Below are positions 34,878 through 44,256 of a stretch of 64,000 nucleotides of DNA, one piece after another. The stretch lies in contig NZ_QNSE01000006.1 of the NCBI RefSeq assembly GCF_003315485.1, positions 1 through 64,000 on the forward strand, given 5' to 3'. Source of the stretch: Marinomonas rhizomae (GTDB taxonomy: Bacteria; Pseudomonadota; Gammaproteobacteria; Pseudomonadales; Marinomonadaceae). Both the position numbers and the translations under genes were made by a program. Below the pieces are notes generated by a model that saw only the letters and a program-made list of their open reading frames with translations, made no database searches and was not told the origin of the DNA. The first letter of the stretch is position 1. Every line of letters begins with the position of its first letter.

Positions 34878-37001
34878 ATGACTGCTTCATCGCAACCAAC
34901 TGCACCTCAAGACATCAATCTTGAAGATTTTGAAACCAAACACCGTTCAGGTACATGGCTCAACCGCTTTGTATTTGCTCTTTCGGTTTTTTTGGCTGTT
35001 GCCCACATCTACATTAATACAATAGCCACACTTCCAGAGCTCTGGGTCTCTGCGTTTCATTTTGCGGGTTTCGGTATTTTGTGCGCCTTGCTCATTCCAG
35101 CACACCCTAAATGGCAAGATAGTAAAATTGCGTTGTTTTTTGATGGGGCTATTGTTTTCGCACTTATTGGAATGGTGCTCTACATTGTCTTCTTTGAAGA
35201 TGCGCTCTACGCTAGGGGCGTAACCTTCAACACTTCAGATTGGATAGTGTCAAGCATAGCTGTTTTGCTATCTCTTGAGCTAATTCGTCGCACCAGCGGT
35301 TGGTTTATTCCTTTCTTAATCATCATCGCGCTAACCTATGTTGTATTGTGGGGGCGCTGGCTTGGCGGTATGTTCAATTTCCCTGGGCTAAGTGTTGAGA
35401 CATTACTGTATCGCAGCTTTTTTAGCACCGATGGCATGTTCGGCTCTATTTCCCGAATATCATGGAGCTTCGTCTTCATGTTTATTCTATTTGGTGCCTT
35501 TTTAGTAAAATCTGGTGCTGGTGACTTTATTATTGATCTATCCCGATCGCTTGCCAGCAAAATGATTGGTGGTCCTGGATTTGTGGCTGTCTTAGGTTCT
35601 GGTTTGATGGGGTCTGTTTCTGGTTCTTCTGTGGCTAACACGGTATCGACTGGTGTGATTACCATTCCTCTTATGCGCAGAGCCGGTTTTCCAGCACGTT
35701 TTGCAGCTGGTGTCGAAGCGGCGGCCTCAACGGGTGGACAACTAATGCCGCCAGTGATGGGTGCTGGCGCTTTTATTATGGCCTCTTACACTCAAGTCTC
35801 ATATGTCACCATTATCAGTGTGGCCGCTATTCCAGCGTTATTATATTTCCTATCTGTTGGATTTTTTGTACGTGTCGAAGCAAAACGTAGCAAGGTTATC
35901 GCCACTGAAAGCGATGATGCGGTCGAGATTTCACAAGTTCTAAAAGATGGCTGGCATCATATTGTGCCGCTTGGCGTTTTAGTAACTTTGTTAGTACAAG
36001 GTTTTACTCCGACCTACGCAGCGGGAATCAGTATTCTAGCTGTTATTGCCGCGTCGTTCCTTTCTAGCAAGCATAGAATGGGACCGGCAGCAGTGATTGA
36101 CGCCATGGCCCAAGGCGCGAAAAACATGTCAACCACAGCAGTTTTACTGGTTGGTATCGGTTTGGTAGTTAACGTAATTAGTACAACTGGGGTTGGGAAT
36201 ACTTTCTCTTTGTTAATTACCAATTGGGCTGGCGGTAGCCTGTTTTTCACTATTATTTTAGTTGCGATTGCTTCTTTGATTTTGGGTATGGGCTTGCCTG
36301 TAACCGCATCTTATATCGTGCTAGGTACACTATCCGCACCTGCTCTATTCAATCTTATTGCTGAAAGCCAACTCTTAGAGATGATGTCTTCTGGCAGTTT
36401 ACCTGAAGCTGCTAACGCCGTTTTCATGTTGGTTGATCCTTCAGCCATTGCTTCTTTAGCGCAAGGCATGCCAATGGAACAGGCCCAAGCTCTATTGGCA
36501 CAAGTTCCTAATGACTTTAAAAGCATGTTAATGGACCAAGCTCTTGGAGCCCAAAGTGTTGCGATGATTCTAGTCACTGCGCACATGATCATCTTTTGGC
36601 TTTCACAAGACAGTAATGTAACGCCTCCTGTTTGTTTAACCGCTTTCGCTGCGGCAGCCATCGCAAAAACGCCCCCAATGCGAACTGGGGTAACGGCATG
36701 GAAACTGGCAAAAGGTTTATATATTGTTCCATTATTAATGGCTTACACACCATTAATTGGTGGTGATACTGAAACGCTACTGCGCCTGACTCTCTTTGCT
36801 ATATTTGGCATGTATGCACTCGTTGGGGCAATGGAAGGTTACTTAGAGGATAAATTGTCGATCTTTGCTCGAGCGATTGCCTTAGTTGCTTCTGTGATGA
36901 TGCTATGGCCACATCTAGCGCTTTGGATTAATTGCCTAGGCTTAGCCATTTTCTTGGTGCTTTTCATGATCGGCAACAAATCGTACAAGAAAAACATGTA
37001 A
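34878..37001 (+). CDS. TRAP transporter fused permease (DctQ-DctM type)
   Basis: About 707 residues with many hydrophobic helices. A small-subunit-like (DctQ) N-terminal part is fused to the DctM large subunit, as is standard for TAXI-TRAP systems. DctM-like signatures include GSGLMGSVSGSSVANTVSTG and AAASTGGQLMPPVMGAGAFIMA. It is a secondary, ion-coupled importer working with the TAXI receptor. The ATG at 34878 is preferred; a TTG 6 nt upstream is also in frame and lies 4 nt from AAGG. Followed by a shared terminator. Confidence 0.93.
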   Translation: MTASSQPTAPQDINLEDFETKHRSGTWLNRFVFALSVFLAVAHIYINTIATLPELWVSAFHFAGFGILCALLIPAHPKWQDSKIALFFDGAIVFALIGMVLYIVFFEDALYARGVTFNTSDWIVSSIAVLLSLELIRRTSGWFIPFLIIIALTYVVLWGRWLGGMFNFPGLSVETLLYRSFFSTDGMFGSISRISWSFVFMFILFGAFLVKSGAGDFIIDLSRSLASKMIGGPGFVAVLGSGLMGSVSGSSVANTVSTGVITIPLMRRAGFPARFAAGVEAAASTGGQLMPPVMGAGAFIMASYTQVSYVTIISVAAIPALLYFLSVGFFVRVEAKRSKVIATESDDAVEISQVLKDGWHHIVPLGVLVTLLVQGFTPTYAAGISILAVIAASFLSSKHRMGPAAVIDAMAQGAKNMSTTAVLLVGIGLVVNVISTTGVGNTFSLLITNWAGGSLFFTIILVAIASLILGMGLPVTASYIVLGTLSAPALFNLIAESQLLEMMSSGSLPEAANAVFMLVDPSAIASLAQGMPMEQAQALLAQVPNDFKSMLMDQALGAQSVAMILVTAHMIIFWLSQDSNVTPPVCLTAFAAAAIAKTPPMRTGVTAWKLAKGLYIVPLLMAYTPLIGGDTETLLRLTLFAIFGMYALVGAMEGYLEDKLSIFARAIALVASVMMLWPHLALWINCLGLAIFLVLFMIGNKSYKKNM

Positions 37002-37050
37002 GCGCAATATTTACACAATATTAAAGTATCTAAAGATAAAAAAGAGCCAA

Positions 37051-37088
37051 CAAAAAAGGCGCCTCTTCTTAAGAAGAGACGCCTTTTT
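37051..37088. terminator. bidirectional terminator between the TRAP permease and the M23 peptidase genes
   Basis: AAAAAGGCG-c-CTCTTCTT / AAGAAGAG-a-CGCCTTTTT forms a long stem with one mismatch and T-runs on both strands, between converging genes. Confidence 0.88.
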
Positions 37089-37118
37089 CTATTGCGTTAT
37101 GTCGTTTAAAATCGAAGT

Positions 37119-38570
37119 TTAATTTGCAACAGCATCTAATGTTGACTGTGAATCTACCATAGACTCGGGCTGAGTATCTGTGGCATTTTGGTCTTCTACC
37201 TGATTGCCCATCATCATATTTAACAAGCGCTTAACATTGTTAGAGTATTCTTTTTTATCACTCTTGGGGATGGACTGAGTCGTCGGAATTTCAGCGGTCA
37301 TTGGATTCACGGGGCGTCCTCTAATGTGCAGCTCATAGTGCAAATGAGCACCCGTTGTACGTCCAGTATTACCAGACAACGCAATGACTTGACCACGTTT
37401 AACCTTCTGGCCTTTTTTCACCAATATCTTACTTAAATGTAAAAAGCGCGAACCATATGGGCCAGTATAATCAATTACAACATACTTGCCGGCGTATTTA
37501 TGCGAAGCAACACGAGTTACCACACCATCACCGGTTGCCAGCACTTCCGTTCCCGAGGGCGTCGCCAAATCAACACCATTATGCGGAGCTGGATGACCCG
37601 TTATAGGATGTAGCCGATTTGCATTAAAGGGCGAGCTTATTCGATATTTTTTCCGAGTAGGCCAACGCAATAAAGCGGGAGTTAAACTGTTTCCGTCTAG
37701 ATCATAAAAGCGACCGTCTGAATGTAAAAAAGCGCGATAAGTTTCACCTTTCACGGTGATCTCTAAAGCCTCTAACTGACTGTCGCCTACTTTTACACCA
37801 TCAATGCTGCCACTCTTAATGACGAAGTCAAACGCATCATTGGCACGTAGGTCTTTACGAAAATTCACCCGACCTTTCAGCAAATCATTAATAATTAAAA
37901 TTTGCGTATCAGATAAGCCAGCTTTTTTGGCTGAAAGGTAAAAGTTTCCAATGATTTTACTGTGTACTGCTTTCTGGGTGTAAGTAATGGGTTTGATGCT
38001 CTCTTTGTAGCTAAAACCACCGCCATCATGCTGAACATAAGACACACTTTTACTAATATCTATGCGTCGGGTAATTTCGAGCAAGTCACCGTCTTCATCC
38101 AATTTAAAGGTGAACTTATCATCTGGCAGCAATGGCTCAAGTACCAAGTATTCTTGATCGGCTTCCAATACTGAGTACAAGGCCTCTCTGGATAATCCTA
38201 AACGAGCAAAAATACGTGCCAGAGTATCGCCAGGTTTAATAACATATTCAATCGCAGGTATAACAGGGGGGACTTGCTCTACATTTTGCAGAGGATCCAT
38301 CGTAACCAAAGAATCATAATCATTGTCTTCATCTGTGTTCGAACTGATTTGGGGGAAAATGACATTATCATTATTGCTGACCTTAGACGTATACCCCTTA
38401 CCCGTTATGACGTCGGTAACACTGGGAAGTGTATATTCATTAAGGTCGTTAGCTGGAGACACAAGAGACTTATAAACGAAAGAAAGTACAATAAATATTA
38501 TAAAAATAATGGATAACCAAGCTCGTGGGCCAGAAAGAGCCCAACGCGAGAGGTGTTTGATAAACTGCAT
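37119..38570 (-). CDS. MepM-like M23 peptidoglycan endopeptidase
   Basis: About 483 residues; periplasmic DD-endopeptidase type that opens murein crosslinks during growth. An N-terminal membrane anchor (WLSIIFIIFIVLSFVYKSLV) is followed by a LysM-like/OapA-type domain (EYVIKPGDTLARIFARLGL) and a Csd3_N2-like domain. The C-terminal LytM domain has zinc ligands HNGVD (HxxxD) and HLHYE (HxH). The whole length aligns with E. coli MepM. The ATG at 38570 (MQFIKHLSRW) resembles the E. coli start (MQQIARSV); longer GTG/ATG starts at 38603 and 38585 exist, none with a good ribosome binding site. Confidence 0.9.
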   Translation of the reverse strand: MQFIKHLSRWALSGPRAWLSIIFIIFIVLSFVYKSLVSPANDLNEYTLPSVTDVITGKGYTSKVSNNDNVIFPQISSNTDEDNDYDSLVTMDPLQNVEQVPPVIPAIEYVIKPGDTLARIFARLGLSREALYSVLEADQEYLVLEPLLPDDKFTFKLDEDGDLLEITRRIDISKSVSYVQHDGGGFSYKESIKPITYTQKAVHSKIIGNFYLSAKKAGLSDTQILIINDLLKGRVNFRKDLRANDAFDFVIKSGSIDGVKVGDSQLEALEITVKGETYRAFLHSDGRFYDLDGNSLTPALLRWPTRKKYRISSPFNANRLHPITGHPAPHNGVDLATPSGTEVLATGDGVVTRVASHKYAGKYVVIDYTGPYGSRFLHLSKILVKKGQKVKRGQVIALSGNTGRTTGAHLHYELHIRGRPVNPMTAEIPTTQSIPKSDKKEYSNNVKRLLNMMMGNQVEDQNATDTQPESMVDSQSTLDAVAN

Positions 38571-38995
38571 AAATAAAAAACTCATTAAACAAAAGTGGCT
38601 CACGGAGAACCTGACTATATACTGATCTTTTGACCGTACACGTTCTCAATATATGACAAAAACAGAACCACACTTTGTAGCATGCACTTTTTCCTTGCCA
38701 CTGTTGGAGTGCAAATAATCACAGTCCATACCCTTTTACCCCGTAGTTTTACAAAACCCAGACGGATAAAAGCATTCGAAACTTAAATTTTCGAGGTAGG
38801 ATACGGTATTTTAAGTTCTAAAGAAATACTAAAGCCATTGAAAGGGGTGACGTAAATCGCATCTTAGCCAAACAAACAATATCCATTCAAAATTCATGTC
38901 GTTTTCCTGCTCTTTCTTAGGGCAAAAGCATTGGACGCTCCTCATAACTCGCCGTACTATAAGTACATTCTTTCTCATAAACCGATCTTAACAGC
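38571..38995. other. 425-bp intergenic region between the MepM-like gene and fdhD
   Basis: No gene or RNA is recognisable. It must hold divergent promoters for the peptidase and fdhD. An imperfect palindrome TCGAAA-CTTAAAT-TTTCGA lies around 38775-38794. I looked for a molybdenum-cofactor riboswitch because of the downstream Mo genes and saw nothing resembling one. Confidence 0.5.
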
Positions 38996-39880
38996 ATGCA
39001 GCATTCACCGACTTCTTTTACCAGTTACAGACGCCAGCTTTTTGACCGATGCGATAAATTACAAAAAGGTACTGAGCAGCAAAGTGAATCATCACACCAT
39101 AAACAACAGCGTTTAGAATCAGCTGAACTGGTCGAGGAAATGCCACTGGCCATTAGCATAAATGGCATATCTTATGCTGTTATGATGGTTACACCTGTTT
39201 ATTTAGAAGACTTTGTCATCGGCTTTGCCCGCAGTGAAGGGATTATTGAGCATATTAACGACATCCGAGACATTACAGTTCAGCTAACACAAACACCGCC
39301 AGACATAGAAAGTGTTGCAATCAACTTAGAGCTAAGTCCACGTCGATTTACCCAATTCAAGCAGAGAAGACAGACACACCTTGGTGCAACGGGTTGTGGT
39401 TTGTGCGGAGTGGAATCGTTAACTCAGGCTATTCCTAAATTACCAACACTTGCGCCAAGTAAAACAATCGACGAAGCCAGCTTAACCGCTCTCAGAACTC
39501 GCTTATCCCACTACCAAGAATTAGGAAATAAAACAGGGGCGGTTCATGCGGCCTTATTGATCTCGCCCAAAGGCACCCCCATTTTTTGCATGGAAGACAT
39601 CGGCCGGCATAACGCCCTAGATAAGATCATTGGCTATGCACTACAACAGAATATAAACTTACATAATTACAGTGTTTTAATGTCAAGCCGATGCAGTACC
39701 GAATTGGTTCAAAAAGCCGTAAGAGTTGGACTTTCTAGACTGATTCACCTAGCCTCACCAAGTACGCTTGCCGTCAAGCTAGCCCTACATTACGGATTAA
39801 CATTAATTCATTTACCCAAGCAAGATGCTCCGCGTGTATTCGCATCTTCAGCCCAGCCAGAAGGAACAGACGATGAGTAA
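38996..39880 (+). CDS. fdhD: formate dehydrogenase accessory sulfurtransferase FdhD
   Basis: A 294-residue protein that transfers sulfur from IscS to the molybdenum cofactor, activating Mo-bisPGD enzymes of the formate dehydrogenase type. The conserved pair of cysteines is in TGCGLCGVES. Family motifs include EDFVIGFARSEGII, KTGAVHAALLI, MEDIGRHNALDKIIGYAL and SSRCSTELVQKAVRVG. An in-frame stop at 38978 makes 38996 the first ATG; no ribosome binding site is obvious. The 3' end overlaps the oxidoreductase start by 8 bp (ATGAGTAA), so the two are coupled. Confidence 0.94.
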   Translation: MQHSPTSFTSYRRQLFDRCDKLQKGTEQQSESSHHKQQRLESAELVEEMPLAISINGISYAVMMVTPVYLEDFVIGFARSEGIIEHINDIRDITVQLTQTPPDIESVAINLELSPRRFTQFKQRRQTHLGATGCGLCGVESLTQAIPKLPTLAPSKTIDEASLTALRTRLSHYQELGNKTGAVHAALLISPKGTPIFCMEDIGRHNALDKIIGYALQQNINLHNYSVLMSSRCSTELVQKAVRVGLSRLIHLASPSTLAVKLALHYGLTLIHLPKQDAPRVFASSAQPEGTDDE

Positions 39881-42200
39881 AAAAACTGACTTTTACACAC
39901 CCTACAAAGGACCAGCTGGCGGCTGGGGCGCACTTCAAAGCACAACAAAGCATTGGCTGAAAAGTGAAAATGCGGTCCGTAATATTCATACTCTGTTAAA
40001 AACCAATCAGCCCCATGGCTTTGATTGCCCTGGTTGCGCTTGGGGTGAAAAGCATGACCCAGCTAAAATCCGTTTCTGCGAAAATGGAGCAAAAGCAGTT
40101 AACTGGGAAGCTACATCTCGTAAAGTAGACGCCGCATTTATGGCGGAACACAGTGTATCTTGGCTGAATACTCAAAGTGATTATTTCCTTGAATACCAGG
40201 GCCGACTCACCGAACCAATGCGCTACAACCAAGAAACCGATCACTACGAAGCGATTTCTTGGGAACAAGCTTATAAACAAATCGGCGAGACATTAAAAGA
40301 ACAAACGAATCCAGATAATGTTGCTTTTTATACGTCTGGACGAGCAAGCAATGAAGCCGCCTTTCTGTACCAACTTTTTGCTCGTGCTTATGGTACAAAT
40401 AATTTTCCAGACTGCTCAAACATGTGTCATGAAGCCAGTGGTTACGCATTAACCAGTAGTATTGGCATCGGTAAAGGTACGGTTGAAATTGACGACTTTG
40501 AACGCGCGGATGCCGTATTTGTTTTTGGTCAAAACCCGGGGACAAATCACCCTCGGATGTTAGAAACGCTAAAAGAAGTGGTACAACGAGGCGCACAATT
40601 ACTAAGCTTCAATACACTACACGAGCGTGGCTTAGAACGCTTCCAGAACCCACAAAACCCAATGGAAATGCTCACCAATGGCTCAAAGCCAACCAATACA
40701 GGCTACTTTTGCCCTAAAATTGGTGGTGATATGGCGGTGGTACGCGGTATCGTAAAAGTACTTATCGACTTAGACGAAAAAGCTCACCAACAAGGGCAAG
40801 CCGTCTTTGATCACGACTTTATCAAAGAACATACTCAAGGCTTAGATACTTACCTTGAGCAGGTTAAGCAAACATCTTGGCAAGACATTATTAATCAGTC
40901 TGGGCTAAACAAAGAGGAAATTACCCACGCAGCTAACGTCTACGCGAAAGCTGAAAACGTTATTCTAACCTGGGCAATGGGCATCACTCAGCATCATCAT
41001 TCCGTCGCAACCATCCATGAAATGGTCAATTTAATGGCCCTACGTGGCAATTTAGGCAAACCAGGCGCTGGGGTCTGCCCTGTTCGTGGCCACAGTAATG
41101 TCCAAGGCGATAGAACCATGGGCATTAACGAACGCCCTTCTCAAGCCTTTCTCGATGCCTTGGAAAAACGTTTCAACTTCACACCACCACAAGAACATGG
41201 TTTGGCCGTTGTTGATACCATTCGCGCTATGCGTGACGGCAAAGTCGGCGTCTTTATCGCCCTAGGTGGTAACTTCGCTGCGGCAACACCAGATACAGAA
41301 GCAACCAAGCACGCCCTAAAGCAATGTCAGCTTACTGTGCAAATTAGCACTAAACTAAATCGCTCTCACCTTATTACTGGTACCGAAGCGATTATATTGC
41401 CTTGCCTTGGCCGTACCGATATCGACCATCAAACAAAAGGTCAGCAAAAAGTCACCGTAGAAGATTCTTTCAGTATGATTCATGCTTCTGGCGGCGTACT
41501 AGAGCCATTAAGCAAAGAACAAAAATCTGAACCAGCCATTGTCGCAGGAATAGCATCTGCTACGTTAGGCGACTTCCCCATTGATTGGAACGAAGTCGTA
41601 AGCGATTACGACCTAATTCGTGAGCATATTGCAGCCGTTGTTCCTGGCTTCAATGACTTCAACCAACGTATTTTACAAGATGGTGGTTTTTACCTAGGCA
41701 ACAGTGCGCGAGAAAGAAACTGGAAAACACCCGCTGGCAAAGCTATTTGCCACACACATGTGTTGCCTGAATCTATCCTACCTAAGCGTGCACAAAATTT
41801 ATTATCAGACAAAACGCTCATCATGCAAACACTGCGTTCTCACGACCAATACAACACCACGATTTATGGTATGAACGATAGGTACCGAGGCATTAAAGGT
41901 GAACGTAAAGTAGTGTTTATCAACCCCGCGGATATACAACGTCTTGGCTTCGAAGAAGGCCAAACCGTTACATTACGTTCAATTTGGGATGATGGTGTAG
42001 AGCGCAAAGTTAGTGGCTTTAAACTAGTGCCTTATAGTATTCCAGCAGGCAACATCGCGGCTTACTACCCAGAAACGAACCCATTAGTACCGCTAGACAG
42101 CCATGGTGAATTTAGCAACACACCAACCTCAAAAAGTATTGCGATAGAGCTAGAAGCATACGAAGAAGAAAGCAACGGCATCGCGGTTGCTGTCGTTTAA
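39873..42200 (+). CDS. FdhF/YdeP family molybdopterin oxidoreductase
   Basis: A 775-residue Mo-bisPGD protein. The N-terminus has the YdeP-type FDCPGCAWGE segment instead of a full 4Fe-4S cysteine set. The Mo-cofactor regions are NFPDCSNMCHEASGYALTSSIGIGKGTVEIDDFERAD, VFGQNPGTNHPRML and MALRGNLGKPGAGVCPVRGHSNVQGDRTMGI. A C-terminal molydopterin dinucleotide-binding domain (about 660-770) ends it. The ATG at 39873 has AAGGAA 6 nt upstream and overlaps the fdhD end. E. coli YdeP is linked to acid resistance, but its reaction is not established. No electron-transfer subunit is nearby. Confidence 0.9.
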   Translation: MSKKTDFYTPYKGPAGGWGALQSTTKHWLKSENAVRNIHTLLKTNQPHGFDCPGCAWGEKHDPAKIRFCENGAKAVNWEATSRKVDAAFMAEHSVSWLNTQSDYFLEYQGRLTEPMRYNQETDHYEAISWEQAYKQIGETLKEQTNPDNVAFYTSGRASNEAAFLYQLFARAYGTNNFPDCSNMCHEASGYALTSSIGIGKGTVEIDDFERADAVFVFGQNPGTNHPRMLETLKEVVQRGAQLLSFNTLHERGLERFQNPQNPMEMLTNGSKPTNTGYFCPKIGGDMAVVRGIVKVLIDLDEKAHQQGQAVFDHDFIKEHTQGLDTYLEQVKQTSWQDIINQSGLNKEEITHAANVYAKAENVILTWAMGITQHHHSVATIHEMVNLMALRGNLGKPGAGVCPVRGHSNVQGDRTMGINERPSQAFLDALEKRFNFTPPQEHGLAVVDTIRAMRDGKVGVFIALGGNFAAATPDTEATKHALKQCQLTVQISTKLNRSHLITGTEAIILPCLGRTDIDHQTKGQQKVTVEDSFSMIHASGGVLEPLSKEQKSEPAIVAGIASATLGDFPIDWNEVVSDYDLIREHIAAVVPGFNDFNQRILQDGGFYLGNSARERNWKTPAGKAICHTHVLPESILPKRAQNLLSDKTLIMQTLRSHDQYNTTIYGMNDRYRGIKGERKVVFINPADIQRLGFEEGQTVTLRSIWDDGVERKVSGFKLVPYSIPAGNIAAYYPETNPLVPLDSHGEFSNTPTSKSIAIELEAYEEESNGIAVAVV

Positions 42201-42238
42201 ACTTCTTTTTAAATAGCACGCTCTTTTATGAAGTAATT

Positions 42239-42278
42239 AAAAAGGGACAGATCTCAATAAGATATCTGTCCCTTTTTT
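42239..42278. terminator. bidirectional terminator after the YdeP-like gene
   Basis: Arms AAAAAGGGACAGAT and ATCTGTCCCTTTTT around an 11-nt loop give a long perfect stem with T-runs on both strands. It lies between converging genes (YdeP-like and trkH). Confidence 0.93.
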
Positions 42279-42312
42279 GCTTTTACTATGTATCAAAACG
42301 ATCAAATACTTA

Positions 42313-43767
42313 TTAATGGCGCCACATAACGGGAAAGAATAGCACCAGCACCGTAAAGTATTCCAAACGCCCTAAGATCATCGCAAAGCTCATCAGCCAA
42401 GTGCCCGTGTCGCTTAATGGAGAAAAGTTACTACCAAGTTCAGCAAAGCCTGGTCCTAGTACATTTAAACAAGCCGCCGTCGCGCTCAAGGATGCCATAA
42501 AACTCATCCCCGTCATCATCAACAACACCGTAAAAAAAACCGTTACCATAGCGGCAAGACACATAAAACCCATCACCGAATGACGCACATCGGCACTGAT
42601 GCTTCGTCCCTGAAACTTCATCGTAAAAACACCATTTGGATGCACCAAACGTTTGAGTTCCAAAGCGATAGATTTTAGCGAAATGATATTTCGAATGACT
42701 TTATTACCGCCCGCTGTCGATCCCGCACAACCGCCAATATAACCGACAAAAATCAACACAATCGAGGTCACCGCAGGCCAAGCTCCAAAGTCCGTTGCCG
42801 CGAACCCTGTGCTGGTAATAAACGAAATAACATGAAAAAACGACTGAGTAACAGACACCCACAGCCCCTCTTCTGCATCCGTTTGGAAAAGAAACAACGC
42901 CAATAACAGAGCCACAAAAGCAATAATTTTCAGAAAGCCGCGAGTCTCTTCGTCTTGCCAATACAGCCGAATACTACGGGCAATATAAATACGATAATGC
43001 AGAGCAAAGTTTACCGCGCCCAACACCATAAAAAGATTACAAATCCACAAGATTAATGAACTGTTAAAATAGCCCATGCTGGCATCGTGTGTTGAAAACC
43101 CACCTGTCGAGACGGTAGTAAAGCTGTGTCCGATAGCGTCGAACACCGACATACCAGCAAGGTAATAACTCAGCGCACACAAGCCAGTAATGGCTAAATA
43201 CACCATCCATAAATAATGAGTCGTGCTGGATACGCGAGGCGAAAGTTTATCGTCTTTAATCGGCCCTGGTGTTTCCGCTTTTAACAAGCGCATGCCACCG
43301 ATGTTCAGCATGGGAAGAATCGCCACCACAAAGATCACCACTCCAAGCCCCCCCATCCACTGTAAAAACTGGCGATACATCAAGAAGGTTGGAGGCATAT
43401 CATCCAAACCAGACAACACAGTTGCACCTGTGGTCGTCAAAGCACTAATGGATTCAAAAACACCATCAGTAAAGGAAATATGCGTAACAGATATAATAGG
43501 TACGGCGCCCAATACACCTACAGCCAACCAGGTTAAGGTGGCAAATAGCATGGCTTCACGAGTATTTACAGAGGGTAAAGGATATTTTTTAAACCCCAAT
43601 AAAATAGCCAAAGCTAGGGGAAACGTAATTAAGGCCGGCAGGGCAAAAGCACGCCCAACATCGTCTTTAAAGAACATAAAGGACAATTCACCGAATACAA
43701 ACTGCACCACACTCATCCATAAACACGGCATAGTCAGCAAACGCATAATCAACAGTGGACGAATCAT
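42313..43767 (-). CDS. trkH: Trk potassium uptake system membrane protein
   Basis: A 484-residue K+ channel-like transporter of the TrkH/KtrB family. Four pore loops are visible: SISALTTTGATVLSG, GHSFTTVSTGGFSTHD, FISTTGF-like SFITSTGFAATDFG, and ATAACLNVLGPGF. The fold also shows YIGGCAGSTAGGNKVIR, a known TrkH signature. It needs the peripheral TrkA regulator, which is not in the window. An AGGAG about 12 nt upstream is a little far; a second ATG at 43746 is possible but lacks a site. Confidence 0.94.
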   Translation of the reverse strand: MIRPLLIMRLLTMPCLWMSVVQFVFGELSFMFFKDDVGRAFALPALITFPLALAILLGFKKYPLPSVNTREAMLFATLTWLAVGVLGAVPIISVTHISFTDGVFESISALTTTGATVLSGLDDMPPTFLMYRQFLQWMGGLGVVIFVVAILPMLNIGGMRLLKAETPGPIKDDKLSPRVSSTTHYLWMVYLAITGLCALSYYLAGMSVFDAIGHSFTTVSTGGFSTHDASMGYFNSSLILWICNLFMVLGAVNFALHYRIYIARSIRLYWQDEETRGFLKIIAFVALLLALFLFQTDAEEGLWVSVTQSFFHVISFITSTGFAATDFGAWPAVTSIVLIFVGYIGGCAGSTAGGNKVIRNIISLKSIALELKRLVHPNGVFTMKFQGRSISADVRHSVMGFMCLAAMVTVFFTVLLMMTGMSFMASLSATAACLNVLGPGFAELGSNFSPLSDTGTWLMSFAMILGRLEYFTVLVLFFPVMWRH

Positions 43768-43860
43768 GAGTCGCCACGACTCCTATAAACAATCTGCACG
43801 GTATAAAAACATCTTTAACTAGGGAGTTATTTCAACAGAACGACAGGACCGAGGCACATA

Positions 43861-44013
43861 ATGAATCCTGACAAACACTATAAGGCAAACAAGACGAATT
43901 CTAAACATTTCATTCGCGCAAACAAACACAATCAAAAAAGGCTATTTTGCAAATACTGTGGACGAATTGTGAATGCTATGCTTTTATTAAACAATAAAAA
44001 TAACAACGAATAA
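43861..44013 (+). CDS. small basic CxxC protein, 50 aa, unknown
   Basis: A 50-residue reading frame: Lys/Asn/His-rich first half (MNPDKHYKANKTNSKHF) then RLFCKYCGRIVNAMLLL. One CxxC knuckle followed by a glycine resembles half of a zinc ribbon. GAGG is spaced six nucleotides from the ATG, which supports translation. It lies in the 489-bp space between trkH and etfA, on the strand opposite to both, followed 23 bp later by another small gene. Function unknown. Confidence 0.5.
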   Translation: MNPDKHYKANKTNSKHFIRANKHNQKRLFCKYCGRIVNAMLLLNNKNNNE

Positions 44014-44036
44014 AAGTCTCATAAGAGGAAAATACC

Positions 44037-44162
44037 ATGGAAAACATGCTACTTGTTGATTTCTTTCACCTTAGTGCACTAGCAACGACTGTTTGCTGCT
44101 TTTTGGTTATCAGTGGTAAACGAGCTATTGAACTTTGTAGCCAAACTGGCTCTGAAAGATAA
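44037..44162 (+). CDS. small single-helix membrane protein, 41 aa, unknown
   Basis: A 41-residue frame: MENMLLVDFFHLSALATTVCC, then FLVISGKRAIELCSQTGSER. Residues 5-25 are hydrophobic enough for one membrane helix. The ribosome binding site AGAGGAA is about 7 nt upstream. It follows the 50-aa gene in the same direction. The stop overlaps the hairpin that ends the minus-strand etf operon. A start-site quality match without homology evidence gives moderate confidence only. Confidence 0.5.
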   Translation: MENMLLVDFFHLSALATTVCCFLVISGKRAIELCSQTGSER

Positions 44163-44185
44163 AAAAACCGAGCCTAAGCTCGGTT
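44161..44185 (-). terminator. rho-independent terminator of the etfBA/aromatic catabolism operon
   Basis: Read on the minus strand, AACCGAGC-TTAG-GCTCGGTT is followed by TTTTT. It lies 72 bp after the etfA stop, and there is no T-run for the plus strand, so it belongs to the nine-gene minus-strand operon. Confidence 0.85.
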
Positions 44186-44256
44186 AATGTCACCAAAACC
44201 ATAATAGACTGTGACTGTCTAAGTATTAGACCTATCTATGCTTTCCTGACCGCCAT

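Noticed and set aside
38571..38995. Possible molybdenum-cofactor riboswitch before fdhD
   Set aside because: Looked for it because of the downstream Mo genes, but no GC-rich stem set of that kind is visible; the region is AT-rich with no clear conserved fold.
40207..40596. 129-codon minus-strand frame inside the YdeP-like gene
   Set aside because: The plus strand encodes conserved Mo-cofactor motifs here; no start signal for the antisense frame.
43223..43822. 199-codon open frame on the plus strand, antisense to trkH
   Set aside because: The opposite strand encodes a full, convincing TrkH; the antisense translation has no domain character and no ribosome binding site.
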